Source: Oscillospiraceae bacterium
Lineage (GTDB): Bacteria; Bacillota_A; Clostridia; Oscillospirales; Oscillospiraceae
Assembly: GCA_017381835.1 (NCBI GenBank)
Contig: JAFOBK010000070.1
Span: 1-6,965 of the forward strand
Direction of reading: 5' to 3'
Length of the DNA: 6,965 bases
In this document: positions 1 through 5,191 of the stretch, one piece after another
How positions within the stretch are numbered: position 1 is the first letter of the stretch
How the letters are laid out: each line of letters starts with the position of its first letter
The notes under the pieces: generated by a model
What the model saw: only the letters and a program-made list of their open reading frames with translations
The model's database searches: none
What the model was told of the DNA's origin: nothing
Made by a program: the position numbers and the translations under genes

Positions 1-372
1 CCCACCAAGTACGGCGAAGAGCTGGTTAAGAAGATGGAAAAGTCCGGCGCAAAGGCTTACCTGGTCAACACCGGCTGGAACGGCACCGGCAAGCGTATCT
101 CCATCAAGGATACCCGCGGCATCATCGACGCTATCCTGGATGGCTCCATCCTGAAGGCTGACACCAAGAAGATCCCCTACTTCGACTTCGAGGTTCCCAC
201 CGCTCTGCCCGGCGTTGACAGCGGCATCCTGGATCCCAGAGATACCTACGCTGACGCTGCTGAGTGGGAAGCAAAGGCAAAGGATCTGGCAGCTCGCTTC
301 CAGAAGAACTTTGTTAAGTACACCGGCAATGACGAGGGCAAGGCTCTGGTCGCTGCAGGCCCCCAGCTGTAA
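1..372 (+). CDS. pckA: Phosphoenolpyruvate carboxykinase (ATP), C-terminal 123 residues
   Basis: The reading frame is open from the first base to a TAA at 370-372, so this is the 3' end of a gene that starts outside the window. The family is usually about 530-540 residues. The enzyme interconverts oxaloacetate + ATP with phosphoenolpyruvate + CO2 + ADP in the cytosol. In fermenting anaerobes it often runs in the CO2-fixing, ATP-forming direction towards succinate. The segment [18 protein letters not shown] (window residues 22-39) is the family's adenine-binding stretch; R32, I33 and T38 line up with E. coli Arg449, Ile450 and Thr455 by spacing. The tail [21 protein letters not shown] and the end ALVAAGPQL also match the E. 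coli protein as I remember it. A strong terminator follows 23 bp after the stop, so pckA is the last or only gene of its unit. It is transcribed head-on to the leftward fork inferred from jag. Confidence 0.96.
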   Translation, partial: PTKYGEELVKKMEKSGAKAYLVNTGWNGTGKRISIKDTRGIIDAILDGSILKADTKKIPYFDFEVPTALPGVDSGILDPRDTYADAAEWEAKAKDLAARFQKNFVKYTGNDEGKALVAAGPQL

Positions 373-395
373 TTTAAGTTAAATTACATAGTTCG

Positions 396-422
396 CCCCC
401 GGTCTTCGGACCGGGGGTTTTT
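396..422 (+). terminator. Rho-independent terminator of pckA
   Basis: A perfect 9-bp GC-rich stem (CCCCCGGTC at 396-404 with GACCGGGGG at 409-417) is closed by a TTCG tetraloop, which is especially stable as UUCG in RNA. TTTTT follows at 418-422. This is a canonical intrinsic terminator 23 bp after the pckA stop. Confidence 0.95.
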
Positions 423-540
423 GCGGCGAGTCGCCGCTGACAATGCGTTACGGGCTGCGTCGGTTAAAAGACAGCTTTTGGGTCCCTCGACAGGTCGCTA
501 GCGTCCGCTCGACATATGGAATTCGACGAACTTGAATTTG
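423..540. repeat. Tandem intergenic repeat, copy A (~118 bp)
   Basis: This unit begins with the palindrome GCGGCGA-G-TCGCCGC (423-437) followed by TGACAA. It ends with GGTCGCTAGC (493-502), TCCGCTCGAC, then TATGGAATTCGA and an AATTT tail. The same ordered blocks recur in the next ~120 bp (copy B), while the middle ~45 bp differs. It lies directly against the pckA terminator and has no convincing ORF. The ordered conserved edges and diverged centre suggest a decayed non-coding element rather than gene debris. Confidence 0.75.
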
Positions 541-664
541 GTGGCGAGTCGCCGCTGACAAATTCGTGACTGACAGGCCGGCGAGCAAATAGGGCCTTTG
601 GGTGTCACCCGATTCGGTCGCTAGCTTCCGCTCGGCGTATGGAATTCGAGAACCTTTAATTTGA
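541..664. repeat. Tandem intergenic repeat, copy B (~124 bp)
   Basis: This is the second copy of the unit. GGCGAGTCGCCGCTGACAA recurs at 543-561, 118 bp after copy A. GGTCGCTAGC recurs at 616-625, 123 bp after copy A, so B carries about 5 extra bases in its variable centre. TATGGAATTCGA and AATTTG close both copies. The right edge runs into the ribosome site of the small membrane-protein gene, so any promoter of that gene must lie in or before this repeat. I see no clear -35/-10 pair here. Confidence 0.75.
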
Positions 665-681
665 CAAAGGAGAATTAATCT

Positions 682-975
682 ATGGAAAGAATACTAAGCA
701 ATATAAAGAAAATGAATTCTTTTCAAAAGCTTCAAGTATTAAGTGCGATTGTACCGTATGCTTCTTGCTTGTTCGTTATTATTACAACCTATATTGTTTG
801 CTGGAAAAAGAAATTGTCCTTTATTCCCTATATTATTTGTTCTTTTGTGTATTTTGCTTTGTTTTCATTAACGATAAACTTGATTAATGCAGTGTTATTA
901 GAGTTTGCTGTTTGTTTCTTCATATGCCTTGTTGGAAATTACTGTTTAGTTTATGTGCAAATAAGAGAAAGATAA
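682..975 (+). CDS. Small multi-pass membrane protein of unknown function
   Basis: I do not recognise this 97-residue protein. An ATG at 682 is preceded by AAAGGAG (666-672) with a 9-base spacer, a strong ribosome site that supports both the gene and its start. The first 18 residues are polar and basic (MERILSNIKKMNSFQKLQ). Hydrophobic stretches follow at about 19-41, 45-68 and 70-92, separated by the basic WKKK cluster, and the chain ends in QIRER. This fits two or three membrane helices with a positive-inside bias. The gene is visibly much richer in A+T than pckA or the operon genes and uses AT-ending codons (ATA, TTA, AAT), which suggests recent acquisition or a mobile-element remnant. It has no gene partner: repeats lie on both sides. 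A toxin, holin-like or immunity role is possible but nothing shows it. Confidence 0.6.
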   Translation: MERILSNIKKMNSFQKLQVLSAIVPYASCLFVIITTYIVCWKKKLSFIPYIICSFVYFALFSLTINLINAVLLEFAVCFFICLVGNYCLVYVQIRER

Positions 976-1014
976 ATTCCAACTTGCCGAATTGATGCAC
1001 TGTACCGCCAAAGC

Positions 1015-1127
1015 TGTCATTCTGAGCGAGCGTTAGCGAGTCGAAGAATCTATGCACATCGGTAACTGCAATGCAAACATTTGGTGCGAAGATCCTTCGG
1101 CTCCGTTTCACTCCGCTCAGGATGACA
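1015..1127. repeat. TGTCAT-ended inverted-repeat element (113 bp)
   Basis: The left arm (1015-1050) starts TGTCATTCTGAGCGAGCG and ends TCGAAGAATC. The right arm (1091-1127), read on the other strand, starts TGTCATCCTGAGCG and ends GCCGAAGGATC. The arms are therefore imperfect inverted repeats of about 36 bp around a 40-bp unique centre. Elements with this 'gtcatyctgagcg...tcgaag' sequence are, as I recall, scattered through intergenic DNA of many gut Clostridia. It has no coding capacity and fits a non-autonomous MITE or REP-type element. Confidence 0.8.
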
Positions 1128-1219
1128 AGACGGGAGATTTGCAGTAAACGCTAATATGTCAAACAGCAAATCGATATACCCCTTGGCGCATCATATAGTG
1201 TGCGGTTTTGCACCGCACC

Positions 1220-1389
1220 AAAGCCTCCCCTGTGTAAGGGGAGGTGGGCAAAATCTTTGATTTTGCTCGGAGGGGCTGTTGCAAAGCGCAGCGTAACAAA
1301 TACCAATGATTGCCGGTGGCAATCATACAATAACTAAGTCAATCCATCAGTCAGCTTCGCTGACAGCTCCCTTTACACAAGGGAGCCTT
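1220..1389. repeat. Multi-hairpin clostridial intergenic element (~170 bp)
   Basis: The ends are imperfect inverted repeats: AAAGCCTCCCCTGTGTAAGG at the left and, on the opposite strand, AAGGCTCCCTTGTGTAAAGG at the right. Nested inside are hairpins CCTCCCC/GGGGAGG (1224-1230 with 1238-1244), GCAAAAT/ATTTTGC (1248-1254 with 1260-1266), ATGATTGCC/GGCAATCAT (1306-1314 with 1318-1326), GTCAGC/GCTGAC (1350-1355 with 1359-1364) and CTCCCTT/AAGGGAG (1367-1373 with 1379-1385). This is the layout of a cruciform-forming, non-coding repeat. Part of it recurs at 6484-6537 in the opposite orientation. Confidence 0.78.
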
Positions 1390-1406
1390 ATGTGCCAGCG
1401 AATAAA

Positions 1407-1440
1407 AAACCGACCTATGACTGCGATCATAGGTCGGTTT
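1407..1440. terminator. Bidirectional terminator-like hairpin
   Basis: A perfect 14-bp stem (AAACCGACCTATGA at 1407-1420 with TCATAGGTCGGTTT at 1427-1440) has a 6-base loop. On the + strand CTTTTTC follows. On the - strand the stem runs into GGTTTTTTATT, a better T tract. It lies 432 bp after the small membrane gene and 311 bp after the thioesterase stop, so it would catch readthrough from both sides. Confidence 0.75.
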
Positions 1441-1471
1441 CTTTTTCTGCACGGCGGTCAAAGGATTGGAG

Positions 1472-1503
1472 ATTGCGAACCAGCGTGCGCGCTGGTTCGC
1501 AAT
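1472..1503. repeat. Perfect palindromic hairpin, 14-bp stem
   Basis: ATTGCGAACCAGCG (1472-1485) pairs perfectly with CGCTGGTTCGCAAT (1490-1503) around a TGCG loop. There is no T tract on either side, so termination is unlikely. The 'attgcgaaccag...ctggttcgcaatgaca' pattern resembles another short repeat common in intergenic DNA of gut Clostridia, by recall only. Confidence 0.7.
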
Positions 1504-1541
1504 GACAGTTAACTTAGTGGCATTGCCTCTACGGGAGGGGT

Positions 1542-1728
1542 TGTGGATAACGGAATTCTATGTTTACATAATTTTGAAATATGTACCAAAAGAAAATATC
1601 TGTGACATGGGTTTTCCACATTCTCCACAGGTTTCTCCACAAGTAAAAACGGGAAAACCCCTGAAAAACCGGGGGTTTCTCAGGGGTTAGGGGAAATATC
1701 AACGGTTTTACTAAACAGCTGTGGAAAA
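1542..1728. promoter_or_regulatory. Cluster of DnaA-box-like 9-mers beside AT-rich DNA
   Basis: The reverse strand at 1542-1550 reads TTATCCACA, the exact consensus DnaA box. Three near-boxes follow on the + strand: TTTTCCACA (1612-1620), TTCTCCACA (1621-1629) and TTCTCCACA (1633-1641). A fifth, TTTTCCACA, is on the - strand at 1720-1728. Each of these differs from consensus at one position. An AT-rich run (about 1551-1610) separates the first box from the tandem trio. This could be an origin element, a DnaA-titration site or a chance grouping. The main oriC is expected elsewhere because jag lies at the other end of the window. Confidence 0.55.
1645..1688 (-). terminator. Probable terminator of the regulator-kinase-PDZ-thioesterase operon
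   Basis: Read on the - strand, AACCCCTGA (1688-1680) pairs with TCAGGGGTT (1664-1656). Inside it AAACC (1678-1674) pairs with GGTTT (1670-1666) across a CCC loop. The stem runs into TTCCCGTTTTT, so the T run is offset by a few bases from the base of the stem. It lies 62 bp after the thioesterase stop. The + strand side has no T tract, which fixes the direction. Confidence 0.7.
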
Positions 1729-1750
1729 AGTTTTAGTTTACAGAACACTC

Positions 1751-2485
1751 TTAGAATTCAACTTGCGCAGAGAAAATGCGGGTATGTCCGGCGTCTACAT
1801 CTGTCTGCGGCAGGGAGCCATCCACCCGAATAGTGTCCTCGCCTGCCCAGCTCAGCTGCAGCTGCTGGCCTTCCAGCGCCTCGGTCATATAGCATACGGT
1901 TGCGGCTTTCAGAGGGTGATCTCTGTGGAATCCGGAGGGAAGCAGGTCGCAGATCCAATCTAAGTAACGGGCGTTATTCATATGGCCGTTTACATCCAGA
2001 TCGGAGAAACTGACGGTGCGAAGACCATTGCACTGGGGGGTGACTGCGGGAAGTCCGCCGGGAGCCTTCAGCTCGGTGCCCAATACTGTACCTGCCACAT
2101 CTACCCCGCTTTTACCGGGAAGCACCATGGCGCGGGTATCCATATCCACAATGACCCAAAGGCTGATGACCTTGAAAAGAGAATTGCCTTCTTCATCGAA
2201 GCCTTCTGCCGCTCTGGGATAGGCAACCCTGGAAGTGGGCATAGGCCAGGTTTTGATGGTGACGGTTTCGCCCGCTCTGGGGTAGCGGCTGATCTCAATT
2301 CGCTGACGGATCACTGCCCAAAAATAACGCTTCTTTGCCATGGAGTCCCAATCGGTACCCAAATGGTGGCAATGTTCTTCCGCCGCGTCCTGGGTAAACC
2401 GCAGAAGACTGGAGGGTTTGCACCGACCGAAGCAATCTACATGCAGGGTAGTAACGGGAAAACGGGTGGTATATACAAAATCCAT
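1751..2485 (-). CDS. Acyl-ACP thioesterase (FatA/FatB family)
   Basis: This 244-residue cytosolic protein should hydrolyse fatty acyl-ACP to free fatty acid and ACP, ending chain elongation. It has the double hot-dog layout. The first half contains FWAVIRQRIEISRYPRAGE (55-73) and WPMPTSRVAYPRA (80-92), typical of the family. The second half has the catalytic stretch SDLDVNGHMNNARYLDW (161-177). D164, N166 and H168 match the Asp-x-Asn-x-His of plant FatB, and E202, 34 residues after the His, matches the FatB catalytic Glu. The next residue, Cys in the plant enzymes, is Ala here. Length fits bacterial members (about 240-250). The ATG is preceded by GAGGT 7 bases upstream, inside the 17-bp gap to the PDZ gene, so it is the last gene of the operon. 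Substrate chain length cannot be read from the sequence. Confidence 0.9.
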   Translation of the reverse strand: MDFVYTTRFPVTTLHVDCFGRCKPSSLLRFTQDAAEEHCHHLGTDWDSMAKKRYFWAVIRQRIEISRYPRAGETVTIKTWPMPTSRVAYPRAAEGFDEEGNSLFKVISLWVIVDMDTRAMVLPGKSGVDVAGTVLGTELKAPGGLPAVTPQCNGLRTVSFSDLDVNGHMNNARYLDWICDLLPSGFHRDHPLKAATVCYMTEALEGQQLQLSWAGEDTIRVDGSLPQTDVDAGHTRIFSAQVEF

Positions 2486-2502
2486 AACTTACCTCATAAC
2501 GC

Positions 2503-3051
2503 TTACTCTACCCAGCTCAGGGAGATGATGATTTCTGAGCCGGACCGGTACACGGTCATTTCCACCGGATCGCCGGATTCTTTCTTATCAGCCCACTGAT
2601 CCAGCTGCAGGTCATTCTGAACAGCCTGGCCGTCCAAACCGATAATGATATCACCGGCAACCAATCCCTTTTCCTTGGCTTCGCTGTAGTCAGCCACCTG
2701 AGAGACATAGATACCCTGGGGGAGCTTATAGTAGCGCTGATACACATCGGGGATCACCGTACCGGAAATACCCAAATGCTCCTGCAGTTCTCTGACTTCC
2801 TCATGAACAGCCTCAGTAGGCTGAGGGGAATTGTCTGCCCGGGAGAAGGCCACCTGGGGGGTGTGCTCCACGGTGTTCAGCTTCCAGTAAAGTTTTAAGT
2901 TCATAATGCTCAGGGCAGTGGAAATGCCGCTGAGCAGGATCACCAGGGCAATCAGAAAGGCCACAAGTCCTCCGTAACGCTTGGGAGGCTGGGTGCGGCC
3001 GGTCTGCCAGGTGCCGGTTTCATTACGAAAATCGTAGTTTTTATCGCTCAT
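2503..3051 (-). CDS. Membrane-anchored PDZ-domain protein without protease domain
   Basis: This is a 182-residue protein. A polar N-terminal tail (1-26) precedes one membrane helix (about 28-52). A short linker (53-90) rich in Q, P and E follows, then a PDZ domain (about 91-180). The PDZ starts at LGISG (93-97), has its ligand-binding loop at KLPQGIYVSQV (109-119) and continues through KGLVAGDIIIGLDG (128-141). This is the arrangement of a membrane HtrA/DegP-like protein, but the ~200-residue trypsin-like domain between helix and PDZ is absent. PDZ domains of this class bind C-termini of unfolded or secreted proteins, so an adaptor or sensor role outside the membrane is inferred. Its ATG is 3 bp after the kinase stop and has no clear ribosome site, so translation is probably coupled to the kinase. 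No recognised gene name. Confidence 0.87.
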   Translation of the reverse strand: MSDKNYDFRNETGTWQTGRTQPPKRYGGLVAFLIALVILLSGISTALSIMNLKLYWKLNTVEHTPQVAFSRADNSPQPTEAVHEEVRELQEHLGISGTVIPDVYQRYYKLPQGIYVSQVADYSEAKEKGLVAGDIIIGLDGQAVQNDLQLDQWADKKESGDPVEMTVYRSGSEIIISLSWVE

Positions 3052-3054
3052 AAC

Positions 3055-4479
3055 TTAATTTACCAAAGGCAGTGTGAAAGTGAAGGTGGTGACACCGTTT
3101 TGGCTGGTGACGGAGATATCCTCACCGTGCCGACATACGATGGTCTTGACGATGTAAAGACCCAGACCCCAGCCGTCCCGGTTTTGAGAGCGGGATTTAT
3201 CCAGCTTGTGGAACCGGTCAAATACCAGGGGAAGCTCGCTTTGGGGAATGGTCTCACCGCTGTTGGAGATGCTCACATAGAGTTTCGTGGTACCAATGCG
3301 GATCTTCAGGCCCAGGTCACCGCCTTCAGGACAGAATTTCACGGCATTGTCCAAAAGGTTGTAGATAACCTGGGTAATGTAGTCGGGTACCGCATGGGTG
3401 TAGGTGGGGTGACCGGGGAAATCCACATCCACATTCAGATTCTTGCTGTCGATCTTCTGCTCAAAGGTGATCAGCACCTGACCGGCAAGCTCCTGCAGTT
3501 CAAAGCGGGATTTCTTCTCCTCGGGGATATCCTGGTCCTGGAGACGGGAAATATCCAGCATACTCCGCACCAGGCGGCTGAGCCGCTTGGTTTCATCGGA
3601 GACCATGTGCATATAGTGCTTGTGGCGCTCCGGGGGGATGGTGCCGTCCAGCATACCGTCCACAAAGCCGGAGATGGTTGTCATGGGGGTTTTCAGCTCG
3701 TGGGACACATTGGCCACGAATTCCTGCCGCTGATATTCGCTCTGCTGCAGAGAGGAGGCCATATTATTAAATGCCAGAGCCAGATCCTGGACCTCATCGG
3801 AACTTTTGGGATCTACCTGAACACGGGCATCCAGATTGCCGTGACCGAAGTCATTGGCGGCCTTTGCCATTGCCCGCAGCGGCTTGCTCTGATTGCGGGC
3901 AAGCAGGGACATCATCACCACGGCCAAAACAACAACCAGCACCGACACCAGCAAATACGTATCGGAGATCTTCTGGAGGATATGGTTGACCTGCTCCATG
4001 GGAGTGGACACAATGACGATGCCTACACCGTAACCCAGGCTGTCGGTAATGGGCACAGCGGCCACAAAACGCTCTTCTTCATATAACCCCTGGATGATAC
4101 CGGTGGTAGTGACGCAGCCGGTGGAGAATACATTCTGCAGAAAATCGGGGCTGACGGAAAGTCCCTGGTGACCGCATCCGAATGGCGCCCGGGAGCAGAG
4201 AGCCAGACGGCCGGTGCTGTCGCAAATGACCGCGTCTGCCTGGGAAACCTGGGAAACAAAGCTTAAGTTCACCAGGAAATCCTCATGGTTCAGCGTACCC
4301 TCGGTGTAGTAAGCGGATGCCAGGGCAGAGATGGCATTGCCGTCATTTTTCAGTCCCTCCATGGCTTCCTCGGTCAGATAATTCTTTACCAGCGCCTGGA
4401 AGGAAGTGCCGATCAGCAGCATGGCCATCAGCAGCACCATAGCTGCGGAAAAGAATGTGCGGCTGAATGTAGATCGCAT
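3055..4479 (-). CDS. Sensor histidine kinase, two membrane helices, HAMP
   Basis: This 474-residue membrane kinase is the partner of the adjacent response regulator. Transmembrane helices lie at about 11-32 and 174-194, with an extracellular sensor region of ~140 residues between them. That region holds four cysteines (C86, C95, C102, C122). HAMP spans about 195-247. The HisKA H-box FVANVSHELKTP puts the phosphoacceptor at His260. The ATPase domain shows the N box NLLDNAVKF (374-382), F box VFDRFHKLD (419-427) and G2 box DGWGLGLYIV (435-444). The G1 box reads SNSGETIP (405-412), with Asn406 where Asp is usual; NxG variants occur in other kinases, so activity is still likely. The ATG abuts the regulator's stop (TAAATG), implying coupled translation. 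The OmpR-type partner and HAMP-HisKA layout are PhoR/ResE/CssS-like; the signal is not known. Confidence 0.95.
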   Translation of the reverse strand: MRSTFSRTFFSAAMVLLMAMLLIGTSFQALVKNYLTEEAMEGLKNDGNAISALASAYYTEGTLNHEDFLVNLSFVSQVSQADAVICDSTGRLALCSRAPFGCGHQGLSVSPDFLQNVFSTGCVTTTGIIQGLYEEERFVAAVPITDSLGYGVGIVIVSTPMEQVNHILQKISDTYLLVSVLVVVLAVVMMSLLARNQSKPLRAMAKAANDFGHGNLDARVQVDPKSSDEVQDLALAFNNMASSLQQSEYQRQEFVANVSHELKTPMTTISGFVDGMLDGTIPPERHKHYMHMVSDETKRLSRLVRSMLDISRLQDQDIPEEKKSRFELQELAGQVLITFEQKIDSKNLNVDVDFPGHPTYTHAVPDYITQVIYNLLDNAVKFCPEGGDLGLKIRIGTTKLYVSISNSGETIPQSELPLVFDRFHKLDKSRSQNRDGWGLGLYIVKTIVCRHGEDISVTSQNGVTTFTFTLPLVN

Positions 4480-5166
4480 TTACAGCACCTCGAACTTATA
4501 GCCTACGCCCCAGACGGTTTTCAGATTCCAGCTTTCAGAAACACCTTCCAGCTTTTCACGCAGGCGCTTCACATGGACGTCAACGGTACGGGAGTCGCCG
4601 AAGTAGTCAAAGCCCCATACCTCATCCAGCAGCTGATTGCGGGTGTAGACCCGGTTGGGAGAGGAAGCCAGATAGAACAAAAGCTCCATTTCCTTGGGAG
4701 GGGTGTCCACCTTCTTGCCGTCGATGATCAGCTCAAAAGCGTCCATGTCGATGGTCATTTTATCGAAGCTCAGACGGCGGGCGCTCTCCTGGGTGGGGGC
4801 GGTGCCGGTGCGGCGCAGAACCGCCTCAATTCTTGCCAGCAGCTCCTTCATTTCGAAGGGCTTGGTCACATAGTCATCGGCGCCGGATTTGAGGCCGGAG
4901 ACCTTGTCATCGGTCTCGCCCTTGGCGGTGAGCATGATAATGGGGGTCTGAGAATCGGCCCGGATAGCCTTGCACACAGCCCAGCCGTCCATAACAGGCA
5001 TCATCACATCCAGCAGCACCAGGTCGGGCTTGATGGCCCGGAATTTGGCAAGACCCTGGCCGCCGTCAGATGCTACGGTAACGGCATAGCCTTCCTTTTC
5101 CAGATACAGCTGCAGCAGCTCCTGAATATTGCGGTCGTCTTCTACAATCAAAACAGAAATAGCCAT
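4480..5166 (-). CDS. OmpR/PhoB-family response regulator
   Basis: This is a 228-residue cytosolic transcription factor. The receiver domain (about 4-117) has the acidic pair D10-D11, phosphoacceptor D53 (LLDVMMP), T80 (MLTAKG) and K102 (TKPF). The winged-helix DNA-binding domain (about 130-226) shows the family's LLFYLASSPNRVYTRNQLLD, the recognition-helix region SRTVDVHVKRLREKLE (192-207) and the closing TVWGVGYKF. I chose the ATG at 5164-5166 over an in-frame upstream start. GGAGG sits 9 bases before it, the protein then begins at the canonical MAISVLIVEDD, and the longer version would translate into the MITE. It is first in the operon and the kinase gene follows with no gap. Direct repeats at 5373-5404 are a candidate binding site, which would make it self-regulating. 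Confidence 0.96.
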   Translation of the reverse strand: MAISVLIVEDDRNIQELLQLYLEKEGYAVTVASDGGQGLAKFRAIKPDLVLLDVMMPVMDGWAVCKAIRADSQTPIIMLTAKGETDDKVSGLKSGADDYVTKPFEMKELLARIEAVLRRTGTAPTQESARRLSFDKMTIDMDAFELIIDGKKVDTPPKEMELLFYLASSPNRVYTRNQLLDEVWGFDYFGDSRTVDVHVKRLREKLEGVSESWNLKTVWGVGYKFEVL

Positions 5167-5191
5167 AAGTATATTCCTCCATATGATGAAA

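Larger units (their letters stand above)
976..1750. other. 775-bp gene-free stretch packed with hairpin repeats
   Basis: I find no credible gene here on either strand; the short open frames run through palindromes and lack ribosome sites. In order it holds an inverted-repeat element (1015-1127), unassigned sequence (1128-1199), a small hairpin with a 7-bp stem (GTGCGGT 1200-1206, ACCGCAC 1212-1218), a multi-hairpin element (1220-1389), a bidirectional terminator-like hairpin (1407-1440), a 14-bp palindrome (1472-1503), an AT-rich stretch (about 1551-1610), DnaA-box-like sites (1542-1728) and the operon's probable terminator (1645-1688). Confidence 0.8.

Noticed and set aside
423..664. CRISPR array
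   Set aside because: There are only two copies of a ~120-bp unit with multiple separated conserved blocks, no short repeat-spacer periodicity and no cas genes.
661..666. TTGACA as a -35 box for the small membrane gene
   Set aside because: It abuts the ribosome site; a start driven from it would fall inside the coding region.
1306..1690. Two short + strand ORFs in the gene-free stretch
   Set aside because: They start in or pass through palindromic repeats and terminator stems, with no ribosome sites and no protein-like composition.
1542..1728. Calling the DnaA-box cluster the chromosomal oriC outright
   Set aside because: No dnaA or dnaN is adjacent, flanking genes converge on it, and jag implies the usual origin lies off the right edge.
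1982..2599. + strand open frame (205 codons) over the thioesterase and PDZ genes
   Set aside because: It is antisense to two recognisable genes and has no ribosome site.
3100..4086. Long + strand open frame (328 codons) over the kinase gene
   Set aside because: It is antisense to a kinase with every expected motif, has no ribosome site and its translation is His/Gln/Gly-rich low-quality sequence.
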